53,876 nucleotides of DNA from Poteriospumella lacustris (lineage: Eukaryota; Sar; Chrysophyceae; Chromulinales; Dinobryaceae): the NCBI GenBank assembly GCA_008000375.1, contig SMOI01000132.1, positions 1-53,876 of the forward strand, in the 5' to 3' direction. The notes beneath the pieces were generated by a model, which had not been told where the DNA came from, searched no databases, and worked only from the letters and a program-made list of their open reading frames with translations. Below, piece by piece: positions 31,544 through 41,559 of the stretch. The position numbers were made by a program, and so were the translations under genes. Position 1 is the stretch's first letter, and the number at the start of each line of letters is the position of its first letter.

Positions 31544-31815
31544 TGAGGAGTTACGGGAAGGTTTTCGGCACGCCGTACCGACGGACCATGGACCTACGGT
31601 GAACACTCACTCACATATATCTCAACGCCATACTCAACGTACCTGTCACTCGTTCCTGTCTCTTGTTGCCAACTCATTGATCCACAATTCAATACGTTGG
31701 CTAACCAACACGTTAATTAACTTACACGACCTCTCACCAGTTCTTTCATAAGCGGCAGCGTACCGCTTACACAACGAATTGAATTGTTGCACCGAAGAAC
31801 CATCAAGGAAAACAT

Positions 31816-32693
31816 TTGAAGCAACAAGAAATTTTCAAGAAATGTTTTTGTCTCACCGAAGAACCACCAAGAAACAAAAAGCGTACCGCTTACGGTTTGG
31901 CGGCATGGATTGACATCGAAGGAGACCCATTCGTGCAATCTGTTGTCGTGGATGAAGTCATATCGGAACTGATTTCTTCTTCCAACGATGACTATGATAT
32001 TGATCACAGTTCCGCCACGTCTGGTGGAATTGGTTCCCTTTCCGACGAAGACAAAGATGATCCACCTTGTATCAGAGATACATTGCCGAAAAGATCGCTT
32101 CCATGAAAAGGAGCAAAAGAAAACATGGGGAGCTGCTTTCCCCAGCCAGCGGGTACACTTGGTGATGGAAACTGCTTGTTTTATGGCGTGAACTCCTTCG
32201 TGCGCGGTGTTTCCGCCCGGCAGTGCTTTGAGAAAGAGTTGCCGATTATTATCTTCATCACCGAATGGACTTCGAGCATGTCAACGACTGGCAAAACAGC
32301 GATGGGTCTTTCGATGAACATGTCAGGAAAATTCGTTGCACCCACAAGTATGGCTGCGAAACGGAGATAAGAGTGTTGGAGCTGGTCTTGGGGAGGCCAA
32401 TTATTGTCGACAATAATTCGGGAGAGATAATTCGGAGACACTCGTTGGACATCGAGTTTCATCTCCCATTGCAGCCCATCTATTTGCTGTTTCAACCGTC
32501 CACGAATATCCAAGAATCAGGACACTATTCAGCACTTGTGTTGATTAGACCCGTAGTAAACCCAATAACTTCAACCATACGATATTGTCATGCTGCTTTG
32601 GAAAGAAACGATGGTTCACGTGGTAAACTATTTCAACCTTCGCTTGAGCCAGCAAGGTTTGAACATCCCTCGTCTAACGTGCGGGCAACCTGA
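31816..32693 (+). pseudogene. OTU-type cysteine protease ORF next to piggyBac
   Basis: Frame 31816 gives an acidic N-terminal region (VVVDEVISELISSSNDDYD), is cut by an in-frame TGA at 32104-32106, and resumes in the same frame with GTLGDGNCLFYGVNSFV, the OTU catalytic Asp-Gly-Asn-Cys loop. After a frameshift near 32250 the frame 32265-32693 continues HVNDWQNSDGSFDEH, ETEIRVLELVLGRPIIVDNN and QESGHYSALV, which carries the catalytic His. OTU domains cleave ubiquitin-like conjugates. Here the ORF sits directly upstream of, and overlaps, a piggyBac transposase on the same strand. Fusion or helper protein cannot be told apart. Confidence 0.7.
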
Positions 32694-33570
32694 AGCCTGG
32701 CACGGCTGTCGAATTGTCATGGGTCTCGTCCGCATGCCACAAATCCACCGATACTTTCAAGACGGCCCCGTGTGTTGCGGAGCTAGTTCTTCCAACTTGA
32801 GGCATTTTTTATCGTTCAACCACTTTAAAGAAATCAAAAGGAACTTCATATTTGAGAATTACACAACAAGCGATCCCAGAGCGAATCCAACATTGCCGTC
32901 GGACAAAATTTGGAAAATTCGCACAGTTGTCAACAAAGTTAAGGAGAAATTCAGGCGCTTCATGCCTGCGCTAAGCGAATTCATGTCAGCCGACGAGGCA
33001 ATGGTCCTATTCACTGGAAATAAGTGCCCTATAATCTTTGCCATGCCCCACAAACCAATTACGCGAGGAATCAAGCTGCACATGGGAGCAGAGTACGAAA
33101 CGAAGTTCGTAATCAATTTCAACGTTTGCGACGGCTCAATTACGGCAGACAACTCCTCCGCGTATCCGTACGGAGCCACCGGTCGCCGAATCGTTAAGCT
33201 CATTGAAGACCTCAAATGTGTGGGATATAAAGTCGTTATGGATAATTATTACAGATCAATCCCCCTTGCTGAGGAGCTCTTTACACGCAACATCTACCTG
33301 GTTGGAACTATCAAAAAGGATCGGGGCGTTCCGAAATGTGTGACCATTGGAACATCCAAGAAGCCGAAACCTTCAAAAACGTTCCCCAAGGGGTTCCTCA
33401 AATGCGCTTACAAGGCCGACAACAGTATGTGAGTCAACGGTTGGATGGATAACTCCGTGGTCTACTTACTGGATACATTATATGGGTCGCAAGCTTTAAT
33501 GAATATGGCCAGAAAGCAAAAATAGGGCACTGAGTCTTACTTGGTTGTTCCCCCGGCGTCGGCTAAACAG
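32590..33570 (+). pseudogene. piggyBac (DDE_Tnp_1_7) transposase
   Basis: Frame 32590-33432 (280 codons) reads IVMGLVRMPQIHRYFQDG, SEFMSADEAMVLFTGNKC (first acid), NKC...PHKPITRGIKLHMGA, then KVVMDNYYRSIPLAEELF (second acid) and NIYLVGTIKKDRGVPK. It stops at TGA 33430-33432, but the same frame goes on with VNGWMDNSVVYLLDTLYG, the WMD third acid, to TAG 33523. All three catalytic acids therefore survive and the damage is nonsense mutation. The N-terminus and the C-terminal Cys-rich finger are not visible. I found no TTAA-flanked inverted repeats. Confidence 0.78.
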
Positions 33571-33685
33571 ACGGCTTCCGTCGGGAGAAGAGACGGACAG
33601 CCACTCTGTTGTCGTATGGCAGGCGACAAGTGAACCGACGACCGCCGACAACCTAAGCGACAGCTGCTGACAACTTTCCACACGG

Positions 33686-34117
33686 TTGCCTGAGACGGAG
33701 ATAGTATTTCACTTGGCGATTGCAGTGTCTGTCGTTGCATATCAAGTTATGAATAGCCTTTTGGAAGAGGCCACAGTGGATTACGAAATGAACAAAGAAA
33801 GAATCACAGACTGGCGGAAAACTCCCTCGGGTAAACTTGTCACATCTGAGAATGTTGCAGATCCCAACGGAAAGACCTTCAGGAAACGATTCAGACTTCC
33901 CTTTGCTCTCTACCAGACTCTAGTTGATATTTGCAAAGCGCACAAAGTATTTGGAGAAGATGTATCTGCAGCAGGACTACCTGCAGTACCTGTGGAGATA
34001 AAGGTATTGGGCGCCTTGCGAACACTTGGAAGAGGAACTCTCCATGACGATGTCACAGAAATTACTTCCTTTCCAGTGCTTTGTCGGCGACACATTGCGC
34101 AGGGAATACTTCCTTAA
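33686..34117 (+). pseudogene. PIF/Harbinger (Plant_transposon) N-terminal fragment
   Basis: MNSLLEEATVDYEMNKERI leads into GKTFRKRFRLPFALYQTLVD, VPVEIKVLGALRTLGRGTLH and DDVTEITSF, which align block by block with 6988-7653. After a frameshift near 34070, CFVGDTLRREYFLKSLRQHF continues for a short way and then the similarity ends. The catalytic DDE part is absent, so this is a 3'-truncated copy. Confidence 0.74.
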
Positions 34118-34134
34118 AAGTCTCCGGCAGCACT

Positions 34135-35500
34135 TTAATGAAGCCCATGAAATCTCAAGCTATTTTCTCTTGTTGCTGCTTTTTTCCAGCCTTCTTCCAG
34201 ATACAGCAAAACTGATCCGGCACAGGCGATGGCAAGATTGGTCCACTGTGTGTGAGTTTTCGACTCAATGTCGTTAGGGACACTTCGTCTATTTCGAGGT
34301 CCATCATTTTCGCAAGTTGTCTGAATCAAATGTCCTTTTGGTAAAGAGGTTTGATAGCCGCGAACATGTTTCGGGCCTTCGAATGGTGAACTGTGCACTC
34401 GGTGAAGTGCGTGGAATGTGGAGCTAATTGGTGACGCTGTACAAAGTTGCATGTACAAAATATGCAAGAACACAATGTCAGTAATTTCTGCAAAGTGCAC
34501 ACCAATTGCTTGGGCCTTACCTGGGCCCCACTCAAAAACGCCAAATCTAAAATCTGCGAAAATGCGGCGTTGTGCGAAAATGGCAAGTTGGCGAAAATGC
34601 GAAAATCGTCATCCTGCAACAACCCATCACCTTTGGCAGGCAATTGGCGGGGCAATTGGCACCTTTCAAGAACGTCTTCAACCTCTCATTCACAAAGCTT
34701 TCGGGAAGAATGAATCTTGTTTCTCGTTTTATCTCCATTATATGTTTAGAAACACCCATCGAAGGTGTTGATGATGCTCCCATTGCCACCCCATCGAAGA
34801 CTTTCGAATATACGTTGTGAAGGACATACGTACACACACGTTCATGCATAAATGCATGAACGTGTGTGTTACGTTCCCAACGTATCACATTGAATAACGC
34901 CATCACCACTTACGGTTATTCACGATGGTAAGTCCTTCTGTTCCATGGTTTTTATCTCTTTCTTCGGTCGTTCGTTGATTGCTTCTCGGTGTGCACAATC
35001 TTGAAGGGCCATTCATCCGCATCGTCAACGAATCTTCACGGAGAATGCGACTACACCGATGATCGATGCGCAAGAAGAAAGTCCGTCAAGTAAATGAGGT
35101 TTCAAATAATGTGAAGACTACCGCTTCCCCGAGTCCTAAAGAAACCACCGCTGCCACCTGTCAACATCTCAGAATTACGTGCAGCAAATACCAATGGTAT
35201 GATGATGGAGTTCTTCTATGTGTTCAGCTTGACCGCCTTGCAATTTACTAACAGATGCCTCAAAGAAAAGAGAGAGGGAGGAAGCTGCAGACGAGGTAGG
35301 TGAAGCGCGAAGCCGCCTCCGAACACACGAGGGCGTAAACCCCTCTTTCTTCCTGCGGACGTTGCTGTCCTCCCGGAAGAACTGCACAAGAGAGACCTGT
35401 GGAAAAACTCCGTAACAAACTCATCGCTGCATTGAGAGCCGTCGCAAACGAGTGGTGGACAACGGAAGAAATGCCGCATCGTTGAAACCCATCTCTCCGC
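34135..35500. other. degenerate interval with a strong fold-back
   Basis: Minus-strand frames at 34135-34655 include AIACAGSVLLYLEEGWKKAA and may belong to an unknown transposon ORF. The string GGCAATTGGCGGGGCAATTGGC is a near-tandem repeat at 34638. Otherwise nothing recognisable before about 35500 except the fold-back at 34827-34874. Confidence 0.35.
34827..34874. repeat. long perfect fold-back (about 22-bp arms)
   Basis: Arms CACACACGTTCATGCAT and ATGCATGAACGTGTGTG meet around a 2-bp AA centre. They extend by ACGT on both sides after a single bulge. The structure is near-perfect cruciform or hairpin DNA, too symmetric to be chance. Confidence 0.9.
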
Positions 35501-35539
35501 AGTCATCTTTCAACGAGATTGCGCCCGTGGTGATATTTC

Positions 35540-36224
35540 GTGCCCAACAGTTGGAGGCCATGGAGGATGCGTATTCTCCAATTTCTCATGTCGCCGTGGT
35601 ACTTAAGCTGCTCGGTATATCTCCCGAAAAACCGGACTGCGGCTAGCCCAGGTTTCCTCCAAGAACGCGTGGCGTTGAAGAGTAACGCGGGAAGAACAGC
35701 CAAGGGATCGAAGCAGCGTGCCATCAAGCAAATTTACGTGACTTACGCCAATGGATTCCTCCTGTGCGGCATTATGATCATTCGAAACAGAAAATTCAAG
35801 CGCATCATGGTCAAAACAGTTGGTGCTCCAACCACCATTGGCCACGAATATTGGCTTATCCTGGAGCCAGTGGGAATCAACGCAAGTACTGCTGTCGCAG
35901 AGTTTGTTCGACGATCCAATGGCAGTGAAGAAGACATGGTCGACCAAGGGACTTAAGCGACGTTCTCAATGATCTTGGGATCAATGAAGCCGAATTACAA
36001 GATGATGCGATAGCAGGAGCTTTGGCGCACGGGCTTTCCGAGGCATCTATTGTTGAAGCTCTGTCACATGATCCTCACATTGATAGAGACAGAAAGCGCG
36101 ATCAGAACTGCGCACAGCTTGCCTCTATTTCCGGCTTCAAGTATTCTGATGCGCAAAGTTCGGGGATCCTTTCTGCCACTGACATGAAGCGACATCGTCG
36201 GCATCCTCCGGTTATGGAGAACAA
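35540..36224 (+). pseudogene. transposase-like remnant, left of miniature insertion
   Basis: The second half of frame 35540-35956 reads KGSKQRAIKQIYVTYANGFL, LCGIMIIRNRKFK and STAVAEFVRRSNGSEEDMVD. After a frame change, frame 36022 reads ALSHDPHIDRDRKRD and ends in MENK where the miniature element begins. The VT-x-x-x-G-x-x-x-x-x-x-I-I pattern recalls the psq/DDD proteins at 2475 and 29424, but similarity is weak. With 36432-36976 this would be one disrupted gene. Confidence 0.38.
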
Positions 36225-36431
36225 AACCAGAGCTAAGCGCGAGGACCCTTAGTGAAACCGTACTTATGTACGTTTATTGCATTCTTCAATCTATACCTTA
36301 CTGCAAGAACTACACAGTATGTCCAGTGCAAACCTAGATTCCCAAATGCGACCGACATCTGGGGAGACGACATCCAATAAAGGCGTCCTGACCCTGTAGC
36401 CACAGTAGTATACTGCTGTTCACTAAGGGAA
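36225..36431. mobile_element. miniature element (184-bp core), deleted relative of 47972-50470
   Basis: The core 36246-36429 begins CCCTTAGTGAAACCGTACT and ends with the inverted CCCTTAGTGAACAGCAGTA. From its right end inward it matches 47972-48105 (GGCTACAGGGTCAGGACGCC, TTTATTGGATGTCG, ATCTAGGTTTGCAC, GTGTAGTTCTTGCA). From its left end it matches the far right of that element (GATTGCATTCTTC region). The 21 bp outside the left repeat (36225-36245) are identical to the reverse complement of 50450-50470, so the true end lies about 21 bp beyond the obvious inverted repeat. Confidence 0.82.
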
Positions 36432-36976
36432 TACCACACCAGCTCCATCACCAGAGCCGCTCATGGAAGGAAAGCCGCTGGGTTGGAAGTGCTCAAATGT
36501 ATATGCGGTGGTAGTGTGCAGTTTCAGCCGAACGACTTGATGTAAGCGCGCAGGACCATAAAACCGATTGTGATAGGATTGAAGGATCGACCTATACCAA
36601 AGAAGACAATGACGGTTTGTGTCCACCACACATTATGTCGCAGTCAGTGGGCAAAATCTTGCAAAAGGTGGGTATGGACAGTGGTTCACGAGACTGCTTC
36701 AGCATTAACCGTATATTTACCTGTATACGAGCGTTCACAGCGCAATCAATCACCAACGATTGGAGGGCAAGTGGTTTGGCTCCCTTCAACGTCGATGTTA
36801 TATTCGAAAAATGCGTTGCATTTGCGGAATTCAGTGAAGACGAAGCCAACGGCCATTCCCGTGTTAATCAAGTTGTTTGGGAGTTATCGAAGATGCGTTG
36901 GTTGCTGGGTGACATTGTTCCCCGCCCGTGTCATCTCGTAGATGGGCGCCAAACCAATCCAACCATACTCATTTGA
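36432..36976 (+). pseudogene. DDE_1-like transposase C-terminal remnant, right of miniature insertion
   Basis: Frame 36617-36976 reads SVGKILQKVGMDSG and AFTAQSITNDWRASGLAPFN then VDVIFEKCVAF. The I-x-x-x-W-x-x-(S/T)G-L-x-PFN block is the helix that follows the catalytic core in pogo/CENP-B-like transposases. It supports 35540-36976 being one transposase split by the miniature element. Catalytic acids are not identified. Confidence 0.42.
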
Positions 36977-37080
36977 GATCCATAAGGATCTCAAACCAAC
37001 CAATCCAACCAAAGTTTGGTTTCAATCTTTTGTCGCCAAGCCAAAGATGTACACCAAACTTTGGTTGGATGGGTTGGTTT
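36970..37080. repeat. cluster of two hairpins plus a direct copy
   Basis: TTTGAGATCC/GGATCTCAAA (36972-36994) is a small fold-back. It is followed by a larger one: AAACCAACCAATCCAACCAA... (36993-37020) pairs with the reverse complement of 37053-37080 over 28 bp with one mismatch around a 32-bp loop. A third direct copy of AAACCAATCCAACCA lies at 36951-36966. Confidence 0.85.
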
Positions 37081-37800
37081 CGGACATGAACCTTAAACTG
37101 CGCTGATGAAAGCCACAAGCAGAGGTTCTGTTCATAGTCAATTGGTAACATGAATGCAACCCTTTCGCCATCATCAAATCCGTTTCCTTCGAAGAGAATC
37201 GAAATATTTTCGGAACATCTTCGCCTGGATTGTCCCATCGCTCGCATCATGCGATGGCTGGCTTCGAGTTTTCGGTGATGCTGATATGACCCCAAACTGC
37301 GTGAGATGCTCATCGGAAACCTGTACAAAAACCTGTACAACAACCTGTACCTGCTCATGTGCAGTTTTTCGATTTTCACTCAAATCCTGTCCATGCCGGT
37401 TTTGAGCGCATCTCCGACGAGTGCGCTCAAAACCTGCACAATTGTTTTTGCCTTGTCTGAAGGCGACGACACAATTGAAGATTCACAGGCAACTGGGACA
37501 ACATTGTCGTCTGTTTCGTCTCCTATGCCACTCAATTTAATTGAAAAGTTGAAATTTTAAGATAAAAGCATAAGGTGATTCTGTAAATTCGCCCCAAACA
37601 AACAAACAAAGTTGGGGAACAGACCGTTTTTCAAAGGAAAAACGCCTTCGCAAACGGAGATTTTTGTTTGGCCGCTGTCGGTCTCAACAATGGTGTCGAT
37701 GACCGTCGTTGAGACAGAACAAATTAACAAGTCAGAAAAATGACGATCAAACGATTGTTTTCCACAGCCTTTTATTCCTTACCTTCGTTTGCCGATGATC
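37081..37800. other. interval without a recognisable gene
   Basis: ACCTGTAC occurs three times at 37319-37350. Open frames of up to 84 codons are overlapping and unconvincing. Confidence 0.4.
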
Positions 37801-37957
37801 TCATGGACGATCGTCCGAGTCGGCAAGGGCTCCTACAGAAAGGAGCATTATTGTTTCAGCAATTATTATCTTTAACAGTCTGAGGAACGTGTCGAAGTTA
37901 ACGCGTTCCGCATAATTACCTCCATCAAGGTCACCGTGGCAAAAGCTTTGGTACTTT
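37801..37957 (-). pseudogene. fragment sharing a GD-x-x-GG motif, cut by Harbinger insertion
   Basis: The minus frame reads HGDLDGGNYAERVNFDTFL and RLLKIIIAETIMLLSVG. It shares 12 or more of 17 core residues with the plus-strand motif at about 28241-28300. The similarity stops exactly where the Harbinger inverted repeat begins (37958), so the element inserted in this gene. Unknown function. Confidence 0.4.
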
Positions 37958-38256
37958 GGGCCAGCGCACACGGTTGTAAAATGTGTCAAATTTGATGGCC
38001 TTCGAGTCCGAAGACCGGTGTTTACTTCTGTTGTTTTGCGTGTAAATTGTTCATGCCGTGTGGACTGCAAGCGCGCGATTGATCGATGATGTGCTTGGGA
38101 AGATCGAATAGCAAATCGTGAATCTGAAGACCTAAGGTAAATCATATATTACATATCACATCTTACAGCAATTTGAGTTCCGTCAAACATGATTGGTAAA
38201 CTGATTGGTCACTTGCAAATGCTAAAATACAAAAAAAACTCAGCGCATCCGTCGCA

Positions 38257-39510
38257 TTGCATTTTTGTCGCATCGCGACGCCAAAAGAAAAAACGAAAGC
38301 ACGGAGTCTCTTTAGAAAGAGCTGGGACGAAGACGACTTGATTCCGTTGGCTCGGAGAGAAAGAGTTTTCTCTCGGAGTATCGTATCAACAAAGCTTTGG
38401 GCGTTCGAGAAGCTTTTGGCGTTGCTTAAAGAAAAGATTTCAGCGGACGAAAACATGGCGTCCTTAGCAAGGAAACGGACTGGGTCCGCAAGGACTTCTG
38501 AGGCATCTAGACTTGGTTAAGCTTTGATTTTACTGGGCGGAGGACGCGTCCATGCGCACAAATGGGGTTTCGGAGACCTTTGCACGAAAGAATTTCGAGT
38601 TCGAGAGAATTCTTGATGCTATAAACGACTGTCTTTCATTAGAAAATATACATCCAGTTGGTGCAGAAGCCTTGGCTAGATGTGCGGCTGGGTTTGAGAG
38701 GAGCTAGATGTGCTACTCGAGCTTATTCAAGCATTGCGTCGGTGCAGTTGACGGTATCGCGATCGAAATACAAGCTCCTCGCTCAGACGACCCTGCAGCT
38801 GATCGCAATCAAAAGCGGTTCTTTTCGTGGAGCGAATTGAAATACTGCTTTAATATGCAAGCAGTATGCAACAGCATACGGCTTGCAAGCAGAATTTTTG
38901 GCGATGACTTGCAAGCATGTCGGTTCAACCAATGACGTTATAGCGTTCCAGAGGAGCTCTTTGAAGACCATTTGCAAGTCCCTCCCTCTACCTTATCATT
39001 GGGTAGTTGATGCTGTGTATATCAACAGTCGTGGAATGGTTACTCCTTTCGATGGCACTAAGCTGGCGGTTGAAGAGGACAGGTCAGAGTCAAGTCCGGA
39101 TAACAATTGAAAGAGCATTGGGTATCTTCGTTCGTCGCTTCTCGATGTTTTGGAAGCCCCTTCGATTTCGCCTACAGCTGGTGACAAAGATTGTTGAAGC
39201 GTGCGCTCGCTTGCACAATTTTTGTATCAATCACAATATCTCTGATGATTCTACCGAAGCGCATGCACTACCACTGGAGCTGGCTTTGACAGAGATGGAA
39301 ACATTACCAAACCCAATTTACGCCCACGGAACAAGATGCAATCAATCTAGCGGATTATATCCAAGTGGGAAACCCACTCAGAGATTTCATCTTCGATCAG
39401 ATCTCACAAAATCGATACACAAGAAAGCAATGAGAGTTCAACATACTTCGTTCGTTACAATACTTTGTTCGTCTCAATTCGGTATGTTAAGAAGTCGCTC
39501 CAACTCATAG
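38257..39510 (+). pseudogene. HARBI1-like transposase of the 37958-40728 element
   Basis: The N-terminal frame 38257-38520 (KTKARSLFRKSWDEDDL) is followed by HCVGAVDGIAIEIQAPRSDD (first D, about 38735), FFSWSELKYCFNMQAVCNS, then FLAMTCKHVGSTNDVIAF, CKSLPLPYHWVVDAVYI, GTKLAVEEDRS and RVRITIERALGIFVRRFSMF (third acid) to ARLHNFCINH. At least four frame changes occur. Block order is complete, so the whole gene was present. It belongs to the same subfamily as 17702-18252 and 41100-41544. Confidence 0.72.
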
Positions 39511-39707
39511 GAAACGCCTGGCTTTGCAAGGTCTTCCATTTCCTTTTCGATGGCGGAAAGAGCTTCGCTTCGCTCTTTGATGGAGCTCCTCGAAAAGCGA
39601 GGTTCCTCCGTTGATTGACCCGGGGTGCTGAAGAAGGTTACCATTTTCGTGAGCTCAGCTGATAGCCGATCATTTTCGACCCTTGATTGATAATTCATCG
39701 ATTCCAC
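39474..39707 (-). pseudogene. C-terminal fragment of the Harbinger accessory ORF
   Basis: The 77-codon frame begins MESMNYQSRVENDRLSAELT and continues with a coiled-coil-like SIKERSEALSAIEKEMEDLA. It lies about 120 bp downstream of the main accessory frame on the same strand. The intervening sequence reads KRRRSSSGEDTFL in a shifted frame, so this is the tail of the same protein. Confidence 0.42.
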
Positions 39708-39824
39708 AGCTTTGAGAAAGGTATCTTCACCTGATGAAGATCGTCGTCTCTTTTTCGACGTAACTGATGGCTCATCTGATGTAGACTCAACGTGCAGCGA
39801 GGGAGATCTAACTATTCCAGAGAT

Positions 39825-40598
39825 CTAACTAACATCACTCAAATCGGCACCTTCAGAAAAATAGGAATTTAGTTCCGGAGAACCCTTATGTTCCATCCAA
39901 AGATGCAAGTACAACGCAACCTCGTTGGCGTGCCCATGGCAGAACTCCGTGATGCATCTTTGTTGATGCCTTCCAGACAGAACAAACTTCGGCAGCATCG
40001 ACGCATGCTCCCTTCGCAACTCTTTGACCCAGTTCCAAAACTGCTGTCTTGTAGCCGCGGGAAATGCTTTGCTGGTGACTCGATTGAATTCAGGGTCAAT
40101 CTTGGCATCCGCAAGAATCGGATGGTCGAACGCGACACCTCCTGAATCGAATTGCACGTCGTTAAAGGAAGCAGTAATTTCAACAATGATGTCGCTATTT
40201 TCGTTTATTCTTGATCCTTGGAGCTGATGGCGAGTTGATAGAGTCATGATTTGATCCACAGAGTTTCCACTTTTCATCACACAATTAATCAAACGTGCAA
40301 CGACGTTACGATTCTGGTGCAGGGCACCAGGGGCTAGAACTTCGATGGCGGCAATAGTATCTTTTCTTGCTTTGAGGAACTCGACAATGGTATCCACTCC
40401 TCCGCTTTTGCTCAGCCATGACGCTGGCATACCAAGATGTGACGCAACTGTTTTTACATCTGCCAAAGATATGCTGGGCGTTTTGGAGTCGGGATCCCAG
40501 AAAATGCTTTGCAGTAATTGTTCGACTGATAGGTCTGTCATTGTGTTGTAAATCTGATTATTTGATCTCGGGCATTTACATGATTTCTTTGTTGTCAA
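39825..40598 (-). CDS. Harbinger accessory protein, 257 codons, function unknown
   Basis: The longest uninterrupted frame of this element. From MTDLSVEQLLQSIFWDP it reads SISLADVKTVASHLGMPASW, NVVARLINCVMKSGNSVDQI, FNDVQFDSGGVAFDHPILAD and QQRCITEFCHGHANEVALYL, with mixed alpha/beta character and no named motif I know. The first in-frame ATG (MTTKKSC, near 40598) and M20 are both possible starts; M20 fits better because the first 19 residues are Cys/Lys-rich and unusual. It converges with the transposase, as in the other modules, and is not similar to the helper at 4226 or to the DUF6818-like one. Confidence 0.52.
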   Translation of the reverse strand: MTTKKSCKCPRSNNQIYNTMTDLSVEQLLQSIFWDPDSKTPSISLADVKTVASHLGMPASWLSKSGGVDTIVEFLKARKDTIAAIEVLAPGALHQNRNVVARLINCVMKSGNSVDQIMTLSTRHQLQGSRINENSDIIVEITASFNDVQFDSGGVAFDHPILADAKIDPEFNRVTSKAFPAATRQQFWNWVKELRREHASMLPKFVLSGRHQQRCITEFCHGHANEVALYLHLWMEHKGSPELNSYFSEGADLSDVS

Positions 40599-40731
40599 AT
40601 TTGAGAGAGGGTGAAAGTCGGCCGCTCATATTTGACGTCGTCGTCATGCATAATTTACAAGCCCTTGCCGTAGGTCGGAAAGGGAGGCCGTCAAATTTGA
40701 CAGATTTTACATCCGCGTGCGCTGGCCCTTT

Positions 40732-41099
40732 GCTATTACAGCAACAAGTGTTTGAGGTCGAAGATAAAATGGCAGAGCTAAAAATGAATCAGAAACCCGT
40801 CCCGGCATGGTCGGAACACTGATACAAAGCTGTTATACGAGAGTTAACCGCTGCCGACCGCTGTGGTACCAGTGAATCCGTTGAACGCGATGTAAGTTCA
40901 AATGCAGAAGACCTCGCGGGATGCGTTGGTTTCAATGTGGAGAACGAGTGGTCGGATGACTTCATTGCCTGACTCTCGCTTTCATTGCCTTGCTATTAAT
41001 AACATGACATCTTAATTTACGATTGCCGAATGATAGTATAAAGATTTCGGCGTTGAATTGTGGCTTTAATACGATTACGCAATGAACTGCCTTCTTCCT
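40732..41099. other. interval without a recognisable gene
   Basis: Short frames only. TTCATTGCCT(G/T) is duplicated at about 40960 and 40981. Confidence 0.45.
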
Positions 41100-41544
41100 G
41101 CATTTCCTTCTTGGTCGTTGTTTTGCGTTTCCTCGAACATCGGAACGTGCCAAGCGCGCCGTTTTGGTTCACCTAGACGAACGTTGGGGCTTTTATCTGG
41201 ATTGCTAAACCATCAACTGCTCCCACATAGTATTCCTTTATGCCGTATGAACAACGACTCTTTAATTATAGCTGAACAAACTTCGTACAGTGTTTTGTAA
41301 ACAACACTCTTCGACAGTCCGTGCGTCCTCATCGCCTCCATTCATCGACAGCAAGTAGAATCAGTGCACATCCCACGCGACTCATAGGTGATGCAGGAAG
41401 TGTCCCAGAGTTCGAAAAACTGTCGATTGTCGGCATCATTCTTCCTGAGAATGTCAGATAGGATTTCGGCAAAGCAAAGATGCTTAGGCATCTTTCGTCA
41501 TAGGATGCTGCAGGGGCACGCAACAATAGAGGATAACTTCTCAA
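41100..41544 (-). pseudogene. HARBI1-like transposase fragment
   Basis: Leftwards: RVGCALILLAVDEWRR, TKFVQL, then YYVGAVDGLAIQIKAPT (first D, about 41225-41175), followed by a basic RGNAKQRPRRKCRKKAVHC region. It is closely related to the VGA(I/V)DG blocks at 17702-18252 and 38735. Several frame changes; the second and third acids are missing. Confidence 0.6.
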
Positions 41545-41559
41545 TCAGTGGGAGGACGT

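Larger units (their letters stand above)
37958..40728. mobile_element. 2.77-kb Harbinger element, 43-bp TIRs, TTT duplication
   Basis: The left end GGGCCAGCGCACACGG (37958-38000) and the reverse complement of the right end (40686-40728) agree at 39 of 43 positions, including the inner TGTCAAATTTGA. TTT flanks both sides (37955-37957, 40729-40731), the 3-bp duplication expected of PIF/Harbinger. Inside are a plus-strand DDE_4 transposase and a convergent accessory ORF. Confidence 0.85.
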
